Assembly: GCF_002797535.1 (NCBI RefSeq)
Contig: NZ_PGFD01000001.1
Span: 496,001-560,000, forward strand
Direction: 5' to 3'
DNA: 64,000 nt
Source of the DNA: Chryseobacterium geocarposphaerae
GTDB lineage: Bacteria; Bacteroidota; Bacteroidia; Flavobacteriales; Weeksellaceae
Position 1 is the stretch's first letter. The number at the start of each line of letters is the position of its first letter. Below, in pieces: positions 55,484 through 64,000 of this stretch. Below the pieces are notes generated by a model. That model made no database searches, was not told the origin of the DNA, and saw nothing but the letters and a program-made list of their open reading frames with translations. Position numbers and translations under genes: made by a program.

Positions 55484-58111
55484 ATGAAAAAACTTTTTTT
55501 CTCTCTGTCAATACTAATTTGTGCCTTTTCATCCGCACAAACTTTTAAATACCCATTCCAAAACCCTAAACTTCCAGTCGAACAAAGAATCGAAAATCTT
55601 CTCGGATTACTAACCGTTGATGAAAAAATCGGAATGATGATGGATAATTCGAAAGCCGTTCCGAGATTGGATATTCCCGGTTACGGCTGGTGGAACGAGG
55701 CGCTTCACGGCGTTGCAAGAGCAGGAACAGCCACTGTTTTTCCGCAGGCAATCGGAATGGCAGCAACCTGGGACGTTCCGGAACATCTCAAAACTTTTGA
55801 AATGATTTCCGATGAAGCCAGAGCAAAATACAATAGATCTTTTGATGAATCTCAAAAAACCGGACGTTACGAAGGACTTACATTCTGGACGCCGAACATC
55901 AACATTTTCCGTGATCCTAGATGGGGAAGAGGTCAGGAAACCTATGGTGAGGATCCTTATTTGACTTCTGTTTTAGGTGTTGCAGCCGTAAAAGGTTTGC
56001 AGGGAAATGATCCGAAATATTTTAAAACGCACGCCTGCGCCAAACATTTCGCCGTTCACAGCGGTCCGGAATGGAATCGTCATTCCTACAACGCTGAAGT
56101 TTCCAAAAGAGATTTGTATGAAACCTACCTTCCGGCTTTTAAAGCATTGGTTTTAGAGGGAAATGTAAGGGAAGTGATGTGTGCTTACAATGCTTTTGAC
56201 GGTCAACCGTGTTGCGCCAACAATACTTTATTGACAGAAATTCTTCGCGGAAAATGGAACTACGATGGAATGGTGGTTTCCGATTGCTGGGCTTTAGCAG
56301 ACTTCTATCAGAAACAGTACCACGGAACACATCCTGATGAAAAAAGTACCGCCGCAGATGCTTTGAAGCATTCTACAGATCTGGAGTGTGGCGATACATA
56401 TAATAATTTAAACAAATCTCTCGCAAGCGGTTTAATCACAGAAAAAGACCTCGATATTTCGATGCGAAGAATTCTGAAAGGCTGGTTTGAATTGGGAATG
56501 CTAGATCCAAAATCTTCCGTTCACTGGAACTCAATTCCATATTCAGTTGTGGATTCTGAAGAGCATAAAAAACAGGCGTTAAAAATGGCACAAAAATCAA
56601 TTGTGCTGATGAAAAATGAGAATAATGTTTTGCCTTTAAATAAAAATATCAAAAAAATCGCTGTTGTCGGTCCAAACGCCGATGACGGATTGATGCAGTT
56701 GGGAAATTATAACGGAACACCTTCATCCATTGTAACGATTTTGGACGGAATCAAAACCAAATTTCCAAACGCAGAAATCATTTATGAAAAAGGAACTGAA
56801 GTCGCAGACCCATCTTCCAGAACTTCGCTTTATCAAAACTTTTTAAGCCAGAAAAAAGGCGAAAAAGGAATGAAAGTTACCTTTTTTAACAATAATGAAT
56901 TCAAAGGAACTCCCGCTAATGTTTCTGTAAATAAAAGCGGAATCAATTACAACAGTTTTGGCGGAACTCAGCTCGCCCCGAATGTTGGAAGAGAAAATAC
57001 ATCGGCTATTATTTCCGGCGTTTTCAAAAGCCCTTACACGGGCGATGTGATTCTTTCGCCATCAACTTCCGATGTTTACACACTTTTTGTTGACGGTAAA
57101 GAAATCGCCACCAGAAAAGGCCCCGATGCAAGACATCCTTCGGAATTTCCTGTGAAAATGGAAAAAGGAAAAGAATATCTGATAGAGTTACGTCACACCC
57201 AAAAAGGAAAATATGTAAGCATCACATTTGACGTGTACAGAAAAGATCCTGTTAATTTTGCTGCAGTAAAGGAAAAAGTGAAAGATGCGGACGTTATTGT
57301 CTTCGCAGGCGGACTTTCTCCAAGTCTGGAAGGCGAAGAAATGATGGTGAACGCAGAAGGTTTCAAAGGCGGCGATAAAACGTCTATTGATCTACCAAAA
57401 GTTCAACGCGAATTGCTGGCTGAATTAAGGAAAACAGGAAAACCAGTCGTTTTTGTGCTGTGTACGGGAAGTTCGCTTGGTTTGGAACAGGATGAAAAAA
57501 ATTATGATGCATTACTGAATGCCTGGTATGGCGGACAAGCCGGAGGAACTGCCGTTGCAGACGTTCTAGCGGGAGATTACAATCCATCAGGAAGATTACC
57601 GATTACCTTCTATAAAAATCTGGAACAGCTTGACAATAATTTATCTAAAACCAGCAAACACCAGGGTTTTGAAAACTACGATATGGTCGGAAGAACCTAC
57701 CGTTATATGACTGAAAAACCGTTGTACGCTTTCGGACACGGGTTGAGTTATTCAAAATTTGTTTACGGAAATGCTAAACTGAACAAAAATATCATCAATT
57801 CTAATGAAAATCTGACAATTATAGTTCCTGTTACCAATAATTCGGAAAGAGACGGTGAAGAAGTGATTGAAGTTTATGTGAAAAGAAATAATGATCCTGC
57901 GGCACCAGTAAAGACTTTGAGAGCTTTTGAAAGGGTTTTAATTAAATCTAAGGAAACAAAAAATATTCAATTAACGATTTCTAAAGATTCATTTAAATTT
58001 TATGATGAAAAAGTAGATGATTTGGCTCCGAAAGCAGGAGATTACACGATTTTTTACGGCGGAACTTCCGATGAATCCGGATTGAAAAGTCTTCAATTGA
58101 AAGTAAACTAA
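55484..58111 (+). CDS. GH3 beta-xylosidase with PA14 insert
   Basis: The 875-residue secreted enzyme has signal peptide ...CAFSSAQ, the GH3 N-terminal barrel with KHFAVHSGPEWNRHSYNAEVSKRDLYETYLPAF, and nucleophile D267 in MVVSDCWAL. A PA14-type domain (about 455-600, GVFKSPYTGDVILSPSTSDVYTLFVDGKE) is inserted in the C-terminal half-barrel (SVLC... as in KPVVFVLCTGSSL), followed by a FN3-like end. The WNEALHG and RDPRWGRGQETYGEDPYL segments are typical of xylosidase or arabinofuranosidase members. It would cut xylobiose and short xylo-oligosaccharides. It has its own promoter with the shared 19-bp operator. Confidence 0.93.
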   Translation: MKKLFFSLSILICAFSSAQTFKYPFQNPKLPVEQRIENLLGLLTVDEKIGMMMDNSKAVPRLDIPGYGWWNEALHGVARAGTATVFPQAIGMAATWDVPEHLKTFEMISDEARAKYNRSFDESQKTGRYEGLTFWTPNINIFRDPRWGRGQETYGEDPYLTSVLGVAAVKGLQGNDPKYFKTHACAKHFAVHSGPEWNRHSYNAEVSKRDLYETYLPAFKALVLEGNVREVMCAYNAFDGQPCCANNTLLTEILRGKWNYDGMVVSDCWALADFYQKQYHGTHPDEKSTAADALKHSTDLECGDTYNNLNKSLASGLITEKDLDISMRRILKGWFELGMLDPKSSVHWNSIPYSVVDSEEHKKQALKMAQKSIVLMKNENNVLPLNKNIKKIAVVGPNADDGLMQLGNYNGTPSSIVTILDGIKTKFPNAEIIYEKGTEVADPSSRTSLYQNFLSQKKGEKGMKVTFFNNNEFKGTPANVSVNKSGINYNSFGGTQLAPNVGRENTSAIISGVFKSPYTGDVILSPSTSDVYTLFVDGKEIATRKGPDARHPSEFPVKMEKGKEYLIELRHTQKGKYVSITFDVYRKDPVNFAAVKEKVKDADVIVFAGGLSPSLEGEEMMVNAEGFKGGDKTSIDLPKVQRELLAELRKTGKPVVFVLCTGSSLGLEQDEKNYDALLNAWYGGQAGGTAVADVLAGDYNPSGRLPITFYKNLEQLDNNLSKTSKHQGFENYDMVGRTYRYMTEKPLYAFGHGLSYSKFVYGNAKLNKNIINSNENLTIIVPVTNNSERDGEEVIEVYVKRNNDPAAPVKTLRAFERVLIKSKETKNIQLTISKDSFKFYDEKVDDLAPKAGDYTIFYGGTSDESGLKSLQLKVN

Positions 58112-58219
58112 TCTTTACTGTTAAAACTAATTTTAAATTAACCTCAAATCGAAGATTCGGCAGAGCTAAAAGAGGCAAAAAATTAGACCTCAAAAGTCTG
58201 CAAAGTAAAAAATCAAAGA

Positions 58220-58270
58220 TTTTTTAAGCTTATGAGTTCTTTTTTATACCCGATTGTTAAGCTTAAAAAA
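58220..58270. repeat. 13-bp inverted repeat before GH51
   Basis: TTTTTTAAGCTTA (58220-58232) is the exact reverse complement of TAAGCTTAAAAAA (58258-58270), with 25 bases between. With CTTTTGTGCCTTTTGTGGTTAG just after (58283-58304), it resembles the CTTTGTG family of intergenic sequence seen at 11960-12107. Confidence 0.55.
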
Positions 58271-58329
58271 TAAAGTACTAAAATCTTTTGTGCCTTTTGT
58301 GGTTAGAAAAACTGTCCAAAAATCAATCA

Positions 58330-60312
58330 ATGAAAACAAAAACCAAAATATTCACAACCGCTATTTCGCTAAGTGTTACCTTCTTTTCGGGCCAAAATAA
58401 AACTATCAAAACCCATTTCCTCGATTTGGACGGAACTTCTACCAATATCAAAATCCAGCCCACGATGTACGGGATTTTCTTCGAAGACATCAACTTTGCG
58501 GCAGACGGCGGATTATATGCTGAATTGATTAAAAATCGCAGTTTTGAGTTTGATGAACCGTTGACAGGCTGGAAACAACCCAATACAAAAACGCTTTCTC
58601 CAAACTTGGATTCCGGTTTTTTGACGATCATCACTGATAAATCCAAAACCAATAAAAACTACGCAAGAATCACGGTCTGGAATGACAAAAATTATGTGCT
58701 GGAAAACGAAGGTTTCAGGGGAATCGGTCTGCATCAAGGTGAGAAATATGACCTAAGTTTCAATTTGGAAAATGTGTCAGGCAATATTTCTGCAGTTAAT
58801 ACAAGTCTGATTGATGAAAACGGAACAGTGATTTCCTCTGTTTCTACAATCATCAAAGGCGGAGGCTGGCAAAAATACAATGCTGTTTTCGCACCTTCCA
58901 AAACCATTGAAAAAGCAAAGCTTCAAATCACTTTTAGCGGAAAAGGCGTTGTGAATATGGATATGATTTCATTGTTTCCTCAAGACACCTGGAAAGGCAG
59001 AAAAGGGGGTTTGAGAAAAGATTTAGTGCAGAAATTATACGATTTACAGCCGGGATTTTTACGTTTTCCGGGCGGTTGTATTGTCGAAGGAAGAACCTTG
59101 GCGGAACGTTATCAATGGAAAAAAACGATTGGTAAAGTAGAAGACCGCGAAAATTTGATTAATAAATGGAACAATGGATTTGCGCACCGTCTTACGCCTG
59201 ATTATTGGCAGTCTTTCGGACTTGGCTTTTTTGAATATTTCCAATTGGCGGAAGATTTAGGCGCAGAACCACTTCCGATTTTAAGCTGCGGAATGGCTTG
59301 CCAGTTCAATACAGCCGAACTTGTAAAAATGGAAGATTTAGACCCTTACGTTCAGGATGCTTTGGATTTGATTGAATTTGCAAACGGCGATTCCAACACG
59401 AAATGGGGAAAAATTCGTTCTGAAATGGGACATCCGAAACCTTTTAATATGAAATTGATAGGCGTTGGAAATGAACAGTGGGGCGCAGATTACATTGAAC
59501 GATACAAAGTTTTTGAAAAAGCGATTCACACCAAATATTCCGATATCAAAATCATTTCCGGAAGCGGGCCGTCTCCCGATGGCGAATTTTTCGATTACGG
59601 CTGGAAAGAGCTTAAAAAACTTAACGCTCAGATTGTGGACGAACATTACTACAATTCCCCTGAATGGTTCTTAAAAAATGCAGATAGATACGATAAATGC
59701 GATAGAAGAGGACCAAAAGTTTTCGCCGGAGAATATGCCGCACAATCGGTTGGCGTTGTAAAACCTGACAATAAAAATAACTGGCTTACCGCACTTTCGG
59801 AAGCCGCTTTTATGACCGGACTGGAACGCAACGCAGATGTCGTGACAATGACTTCCTACGCACCGCTTTTCGCCCACGCAGAAGGCTGGCAATGGACGCC
59901 GGATTTGATTTGGTTCAATAATTTAAAATCTTATGCTACTCCCAATTATTACGTTCAGAAATTATTCTCCAACAACAAAGGAACGGATTTAATTAAAATC
60001 TCCGAAAACGGAAAACCGTTGAAAGGCGAGAATAATCTCTATGTATCGGCTGTTCGTGACCTTAAAAAGGAAGAAACCATCATTAAAATTGTTAATGCTG
60101 ATCCTCAGGAAACTTCAGTTGAAATCAATCCGAAAAATAGTAAAATTGGTAGTCAAATGACCAAAATTGTACTGACTTCTGCAGGGCTTTCAGATGAAAA
60201 TAATTTCCAATCAGAAACCATTACACCAAAAGAGGAAACGCAGGCCATTAAAAAAGGAAAGATTTCTGTTGAAATTCCGGCAAATTCTTTAGTTATTTTG
60301 AAAATAAAATAG
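58330..60312 (+). CDS. GH51 alpha-L-arabinofuranosidase
   Basis: The 660-residue enzyme removes arabinose from arabinoxylan or its fragments. I start at ATG 58330 because the signal peptide (MKTKTKIFTTAISLSVTFFSGQ) begins there; the frame upstream from 58288 adds nothing. An N-terminal carbohydrate-binding sandwich (about 85-220) precedes the barrel (about 240-520). Acid/base is E382 in GVGNEQWGADY and nucleophile E468 in VFAGEYAAQ, with the EHYYN motif at 438-442. A beta-sandwich ends the protein. The arabinose it frees would go to AraBDA, encoded next. Confidence 0.93.
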   Translation: MKTKTKIFTTAISLSVTFFSGQNKTIKTHFLDLDGTSTNIKIQPTMYGIFFEDINFAADGGLYAELIKNRSFEFDEPLTGWKQPNTKTLSPNLDSGFLTIITDKSKTNKNYARITVWNDKNYVLENEGFRGIGLHQGEKYDLSFNLENVSGNISAVNTSLIDENGTVISSVSTIIKGGGWQKYNAVFAPSKTIEKAKLQITFSGKGVVNMDMISLFPQDTWKGRKGGLRKDLVQKLYDLQPGFLRFPGGCIVEGRTLAERYQWKKTIGKVEDRENLINKWNNGFAHRLTPDYWQSFGLGFFEYFQLAEDLGAEPLPILSCGMACQFNTAELVKMEDLDPYVQDALDLIEFANGDSNTKWGKIRSEMGHPKPFNMKLIGVGNEQWGADYIERYKVFEKAIHTKYSDIKIISGSGPSPDGEFFDYGWKELKKLNAQIVDEHYYNSPEWFLKNADRYDKCDRRGPKVFAGEYAAQSVGVVKPDNKNNWLTALSEAAFMTGLERNADVVTMTSYAPLFAHAEGWQWTPDLIWFNNLKSYATPNYYVQKLFSNNKGTDLIKISENGKPLKGENNLYVSAVRDLKKEETIIKIVNADPQETSVEINPKNSKIGSQMTKIVLTSAGLSDENNFQSETITPKEETQAIKKGKISVEIPANSLVILKIK

Positions 60313-60348
60313 CTTCAAAATACCATAAATAAAGGATAATTTAAAATT

Positions 60349-60391
60349 AAGTGTAAATATTACATTTATTTAAAATAGAATCTTATATTTG
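60349..60391 (+). promoter_or_regulatory. araB promoter: AAGTGT-N7-ACATTT operator and TATATTTG box
   Basis: The operator AAGTGT-AAATATT-ACATTT spans 60349-60367 and the exact -7 box TATATTTG spans 60384-60391, again 16 bases apart as at the GH3 promoter. The 10 bases before the operator are also alike at the two loci (AAATTAAGTGT). This argues for one regulator acting on both. Confidence 0.78.
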
Positions 60392-60507
60392 TTTTTAGCT
60401 CTTAAACAGAAAAACGGAGAATTCTTTGAGGTAAATAAAAACTTAATGAAAAATCTTTGTAGAATGTAATCCATTGCATCAATTATTTTAAAAAGAGCTA
60501 AAAACAA
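60389..60507 (+). promoter_or_regulatory. Structured araB leader: 15-bp inverted repeat enclosing 89 bases
   Basis: TTGTTTTTAGCTCTT (60389-60403) is the exact reverse complement of AAGAGCTAAAAACAA (60493-60507). The left arm begins in the -7 box, so nearly the whole arm is transcribed if initiation is near 60397. The leader between transcription start and araB is about 136 bases, and a seven-codon ORF (ATGAAAAATCTTTGTAGAATGTAA) lies at 60448-60471. Function is unknown. Confidence 0.55.
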
Positions 60508-60532
60508 TAATCAAAATAAATCACTTTCGTTA

Positions 60533-62230
60533 ATGAAAAAATACGTTATCGGCTTAGACTACGGAACAGACTCTGTTCGGGCCGTTTTGATTGATACGGA
60601 AAACGGGGCAGAACTGGCAACTTCCGTAAGCTATTACCAAAGATGGAAAGAAGGAAAATTCTGCAAGCCGGAAGAAAACCAATTTCGTCAGCATCCGCTC
60701 GACCATATCGAAGGCTTGGAAAAAACCATTTCAACCGTTGTCAAAGAAAGTGGCGTTGCGCCTGAAAATATCGTCAGCATTTGTATAGATACGACAGGTT
60801 CGTCACCGCTTCCCGTGAATAAGGATGGAATTGCCTTGTCACTTTTGCCTGAATTTTCAGAAAATCCCAATGCAATGATGGTGCTGTGGAAAGACCATAC
60901 ATCCATCAACGAAGCCGAAGAAATCAATCATCTGGCAAGAAACTGGGGCGGCGAAGATTATACAAAATTTGAAGGTGGAATCTATTCTTCCGAATGGTTT
61001 TGGGCAAAAATTCTTCACATCAACAGAGAAGATGAAGCCGTTAAAAATGCCGCATACAGCTGGATGGAACATTGCGATTATCTGACATTTTTACTTTCCG
61101 ACAACCAGAGTTTAGCAACATTTAAAAGAAGCCGTTGTGCAGCCGGTCACAAAGCAATGTGGCACGAATCGTGGGACGGACTTCCTTCCAAGGAATTCCT
61201 AGGCCAGCTGGATTCTTCACTGGCAGAACTTCGTGACAGACTGTACGATAAAACCTACACGTCTGATGAAGTTGCCGGAAATCTGAACGAAGAATGGGCA
61301 ACAAAATTAGGCTTAACGACCAACACCGTAATTGCTGTCGGAACTTTCGACGCTCATTCCGGAGCGGTCGGCGCAAAAGTAGAGGAGAATACGCTAATCA
61401 GAATTATGGGAACGTCAACCTGCGATATTATGGTGGCTCCCAACGAAATCATCGGCGACAAAACAGTTAAAGGAATCTGCGGACAGGTCGACGGATCCGT
61501 TATTCCGGGATTGATGGGGCTGGAAGCGGGGCAATCTGCATTTGGTGATGTTTTGGCGTGGTACAAAGATATTCTGACTTGGCCTACACACCATATTCTG
61601 ATGAATTCCAATCTCATTGATGAAAATCAAAAGCAGTTGCTAAAAGAAGAAATAGAGAACAATCTTATTCGCAATCTCACTTTGGAAGCGGAAAAAATTC
61701 CACTTTCGGAGGTGGTTCCGGTTGCTTTGGATTGGATTAACGGACGAAGAACACCAGACGCCAATCAGGAACTGAAAATGGCGATTAGCAACCTTTCATT
61801 GGGAACAAAAGCACCGCATATTTTCAAAGCTTTGGTGAATGCGATTTGCTTTGGAGCCAAAAAAATCGTCGACCGTTTCGAAGAAGAAGGCGTAAAAATC
61901 GAAAAAGTAATCGGAATCGGAGGCGTTGCCAGAAAATCACCGTTCATAATGCAGACGTTGGCCAGCGTTCTTAATATGCCGATTGTAGTGGCAGCTTCAG
62001 ACCAGGCTCCGGCTTTGGGTGCCGCTATTTATGCGGCTGTTGCGGCTGGAATTTACCCGACTGTTCAGGAAGCCAGCCAGAAAATGGGCTCCGATTTCGA
62101 AGCAGAATATTTCCCACAAGCTGAAAAGGTAGAAAAATATGCAGAATTTATGAAACAGTATCAGATTCTCGCAGATTTCACAGAAAACAATATCAAATCA
62201 AAGAAAAAGTTGACAGCTGACAGTCTATAG
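60533..62230 (+). CDS. araB: Ribulokinase
   Basis: AraB phosphorylates L-ribulose to L-ribulose 5-phosphate. The 565-residue FGGY kinase has GLDYGTDSVRAVLID near residue 7, IDTTGSSPLPV at 85-95, catalytic D273 in GTFDAHSGAVG, and the second-domain GIGGVARKSPFIMQTLASVL with AALGAAIYAAVAAG. Length fits ribulokinase rather than xylulokinase. It begins the arabinose operon behind the regulated promoter, and is followed after a 473-bp repeat-rich gap by araD and araA. Confidence 0.95.
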   Translation: MKKYVIGLDYGTDSVRAVLIDTENGAELATSVSYYQRWKEGKFCKPEENQFRQHPLDHIEGLEKTISTVVKESGVAPENIVSICIDTTGSSPLPVNKDGIALSLLPEFSENPNAMMVLWKDHTSINEAEEINHLARNWGGEDYTKFEGGIYSSEWFWAKILHINREDEAVKNAAYSWMEHCDYLTFLLSDNQSLATFKRSRCAAGHKAMWHESWDGLPSKEFLGQLDSSLAELRDRLYDKTYTSDEVAGNLNEEWATKLGLTTNTVIAVGTFDAHSGAVGAKVEENTLIRIMGTSTCDIMVAPNEIIGDKTVKGICGQVDGSVIPGLMGLEAGQSAFGDVLAWYKDILTWPTHHILMNSNLIDENQKQLLKEEIENNLIRNLTLEAEKIPLSEVVPVALDWINGRRTPDANQELKMAISNLSLGTKAPHIFKALVNAICFGAKKIVDRFEEEGVKIEKVIGIGGVARKSPFIMQTLASVLNMPIVVAASDQAPALGAAIYAAVAAGIYPTVQEASQKMGSDFEAEYFPQAEKVEKYAEFMKQYQILADFTENNIKSKKKLTADSL

Positions 62231-62253
62231 TTGATAGAAGTTAAAGCAGAAAA

Positions 62254-62333
62254 GCTCCGTAGGAGCGCTCTGTTAATAGCAAATATGTAAATATTATCAT
62301 CACAAAGAGAGCCTCGTAGAGGTGACCTGTTAA
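62254..62333 (+). repeat. CTCCGTAGGAG-type short hairpins
   Basis: GCTCCGTAGGAGCGCTCTGTTAATAG (62254-62279) and GCCTCGTAGAGGTGACCTGTTAAATA (62311-62336) share the layout stem, GTA loop, stem, then (A/C)CTGTTAA. They differ in stem bases but keep pairing. They open the 473-bp gap after araB, which holds no gene. Confidence 0.6.
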
Positions 62334-62394
62334 ATAATTACAATCATTTAAAAACCATCAACCAACAACTATCAACCAATAACTAAAATTATTA

Positions 62395-62482
62395 TGGCAG
62401 CTTTATCCGTCTTCCGCTCCCAATCTTTTTTTGCCAGGGCTTTTCCCAACGCAAAAAAGGATTTCCGCTCAAGCCGGGCTGC
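62395..62482 (+). repeat. Long intergenic hairpin repeat, copy 2
   Basis: The element runs from TGGCAGC through CCGTCTTCCGCTCCC and TTTTTTTGCC to CGCAAAAAAGGATTTCCGCTCAAGCCGGGCTGC. It shares ends, order and the T-rich/A-rich arms with 5661-5768, about 57 kb away. Confidence 0.65.
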
Positions 62483-62515
62483 GTGCAATTCGACGTTCAA
62501 AACTTGAATAAGATT

Positions 62516-62641
62516 ATTCAATAGAGGCGGGCTTTAGCCCGTCTACAAAAGAATGAAAACAAATTCGGCTTTAGCCGAAACGTAAATTTTGGCTAAAGCC
62601 AAATGAAATCAAAAATATGACATCGGGCTAAAGCCCGACGC
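62516..62641 (+). repeat. CGGGCTTTAGCCCG repeat cluster, copy 3
   Basis: Four palindromes occur in about 125 bp: CGGGCTTTAGCCCG, TCGGCTTTAGCCGA, TTGGCTAAAGCCAA and CGGGCTAAAGCCCG. The last two have the centre inverted (TAAAG for TTTAG), so the cluster looks like two face-to-face copies of the pair seen at 33745 and 41463. It ends just before araD. Confidence 0.75.
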
Positions 62642-62703
62642 AATTGAAAAATAAATATTTGATTCTTAAATCAATTAATATTTCAATCATTAATAAAATA
62701 AAA

Positions 62704-63402
62704 ATGAGCATCTATAAAGAATTAAAACGAGAATGTTACGAAGCCAATATGCAGCTCGATGCATTGAAACTGGTCGTTTACACATTCGGAAATGTAAGCG
62801 CCGTCGACCGTGACAAAGGAATATTTGCCATCAAGCCGAGCGGTGTTCCTTACGAATTACTGAAACCTGAAGACATCGTGATTTTAGATTACGATGCCAA
62901 TGTAGTTGAAGGAAATTTAAGACCATCTTCCGATACCAAAACCCACGCTTATCTTTATAAAAACTGGGAAAACATCGGCGGAATTTCTCATACACACGCC
63001 ATCTATTCCGTAGCTTGGGCACAGGCACAGCTGGATATTCCGATTTTCGGAACGACCCACGCAGACCATCTGACAACAGATATTCCTTGCGCACCACCGA
63101 TGCGAGACGATTTAATCGAAGGAAACTACGAATACAATACCGGAATCCAAATTCTGGATTGTTTCAAAGAAAAGAACTTGTCTTACGAAGAAGTGGAAAT
63201 GGTACTCATCGGAAATCACGGACCGTTCACTTGGGGAAAAAATGCTGAAAAAGCCGTTTACAATAGCAAAGTTCTAGAAACTATCGCTGAGATGGCTTAT
63301 CTCACAAGACAAATTAATCCGAACGCGCCCCGTTTGAAAGATTCATTAATCAAAAAACATTACGAACGGAAACACGGCAAAAATGCCTATTACGGACAAT
63401 AA
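62704..63402 (+). CDS. araD: L-ribulose-5-phosphate 4-epimerase
   Basis: AraD turns L-ribulose 5-phosphate into D-xylulose 5-phosphate, where the arabinose and xylose routes meet. The protein has 232 residues from ATG 62704; an upstream TTG at 62644 would add twenty residues (LKSINISIINKIK) not seen in the family. Zinc ligands H96, H98 (ISHTHAIYS) and H172 (GNHGPFTWG) are present with D77 at the matching place. FGNVSAVDRDKGIFAIKPSG and FGTTHADHLTTDIPC are typical. It lies between araB and araA, both in the same direction. Confidence 0.94.
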   Translation: MSIYKELKRECYEANMQLDALKLVVYTFGNVSAVDRDKGIFAIKPSGVPYELLKPEDIVILDYDANVVEGNLRPSSDTKTHAYLYKNWENIGGISHTHAIYSVAWAQAQLDIPIFGTTHADHLTTDIPCAPPMRDDLIEGNYEYNTGIQILDCFKEKNLSYEEVEMVLIGNHGPFTWGKNAEKAVYNSKVLETIAEMAYLTRQINPNAPRLKDSLIKKHYERKHGKNAYYGQ

Positions 63403-63418
63403 TAGAATTAAATAAAGC

Positions 63419-63494
63419 CTGTCATTCTGAACGAAACGTAGTGTAGTGAATAATCTTTATTATCAACAGAGATTCCTCGTTCCTCGGAATGACA
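63419..63494 (+). repeat. GTCATTCTGAACGAA...GGAATGACAAA inverted repeat
   Basis: CTGTCATTCTGAACGAAACGTAG opens the block and TTCCTCGGAATGACAAAC closes it, so GTCATTC and GAATGAC pair. It is a diverged relative of 10342-10393 and of a repeat type common between genes in flavobacteria. Confidence 0.6.
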
Positions 63495-63545
63495 AACACA
63501 ATATTAAACTATCAACTATCAACCAACAACAATCAACTAAAAAAT

Positions 63546-64000
63546 ATGTTAACACCTCTCAATACGAAAGAAATCTGGTTCATCACCGGAAGCCAGCATT
63601 TATACGGCCCTGAAACATTAGCGCAGGTTGCGGAACATTCAGCAAAAATAGTGGAAGCATTCAATGCTTCATCACAGATTTCTGTAAAAGTGGTTTTAAA
63701 GCCAACCGTAAAAACAACAGAAGAAATTTTTGAAACACTTACAGCTGCCAACTTTGCAAAAGATTGTATCGGAATCGTAACCTGGATGCACACTTTTTCA
63801 CCCGCAAAAATGTGGATTCGTGGACTGACCGCTTTACAAAAGCCAATGTTGCATTTGCATACACAGTTCAATCAGGATATTCCGTGGGCGACGATGGATA
63901 TGGACTTTATGAACCTGAATCAGGCTGCGCACGGTGACCGTGAATTCGGATTTATGGTGAGCCGTCTGCGCAAAAACAGAAAAGTGGTCGTAGGACATTG
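63546..64000 (+). CDS. araA: L-arabinose isomerase (5' part, runs off the window)
   Basis: AraA converts L-arabinose to L-ribulose. The window holds the first 151 codons and part of the next, open to the edge. The start [25 protein letters not shown] is the conserved arabinose-isomerase N-terminus, followed by [32 protein letters not shown] and [20 protein letters not shown]. The full enzyme is about 500 residues, so roughly 30 percent is visible. ATG 63546 is preceded by an A-rich leader. It completes araB, araD and araA. Confidence 0.95.
   Translation, partial: MLTPLNTKEIWFITGSQHLYGPETLAQVAEHSAKIVEAFNASSQISVKVVLKPTVKTTEEIFETLTAANFAKDCIGIVTWMHTFSPAKMWIRGLTALQKPMLHLHTQFNQDIPWATMDMDFMNLNQAAHGDREFGFMVSRLRKNRKVVVGH

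Noticed and set aside
62644..62703. TTG start upstream of araD
   Set aside because: The twenty extra residues are Lys/Ile-rich with no family likeness, and zinc-ligand numbering fits the ATG at 62704.

Overview
The window looks like a chromosomal segment from a flavobacterium of the Chryseobacterium type (Bacteroidota). The signs are AT-rich DNA, A-rich start-codon contexts without clear Shine-Dalgarno sites, TAnnTTTG-type -7 promoter boxes, a SusC/SusD pair, a type IX secretion C-terminal domain, and closest resemblance of the gene products to Bacteroidota families. The genus is an inference from gene content and style. Every gene except one (a sigma-54-type regulator at 790-2349) lies on the + strand.

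Region 1 (1-2349) holds the tail of a possible upstream gene, a TMEM175-like channel and a convergent NtrC-type regulator. Region 2 (2762-13396) is a full isoleucine/valine pathway: ilvE, ilvD, ilvB, ilvN, ilvC, a two-domain ABC ATPase and ilvA. It is preceded by a short Ile/Val/Leu-rich leader ORF and a Rho-independent terminator that together look like a classical attenuator. Its intergenic gaps are full of short palindromic repeats.

Region 3 (13440-20573) is a mixed accessory block: a DFR-like reductase with an AraC regulator behind three phased direct repeats, a TetR/SDR pair sharing a GTAC-N6-GTAC operator, a DUF2652 protein followed by a 49-residue membrane ORF, a second AraC regulator, and an NmrA-like/SRPBCC pair.

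Region 4 (20747-64000) is a large pentose and xylan utilisation locus. A NUDIX-fold regulator with a broken catalytic motif leads xylB and xylA. Then come susC and susD, the glucuronate genes uxuA and a short-chain fructuronate reductase, and many secreted enzymes: five GH43, tandem CE1 esterase, GH31, GH27, GH97, SGNH esterase, GH115, GH30 with a T9SS tail, GH3 and GH51. The region ends with araB, araD and the start of araA, which runs off the right edge. Together they would cut and strip a glucuronoarabinoxylan outside the cell, import oligosaccharides through SusCD, trim them in the periplasm, and feed xylose, arabinose and glucuronate into central metabolism.

The strongest regulatory observation is a shared 19-bp palindrome (AAGTGT-N7-ACAYTT) upstream of the NUDIX regulator, the GH3 gene and araB. 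At the last two it sits exactly 16 bp before a TATATTTG box, and it is a good candidate for the operator of the NUDIX regulator. The second strongest is the ilv leader peptide and attenuator.
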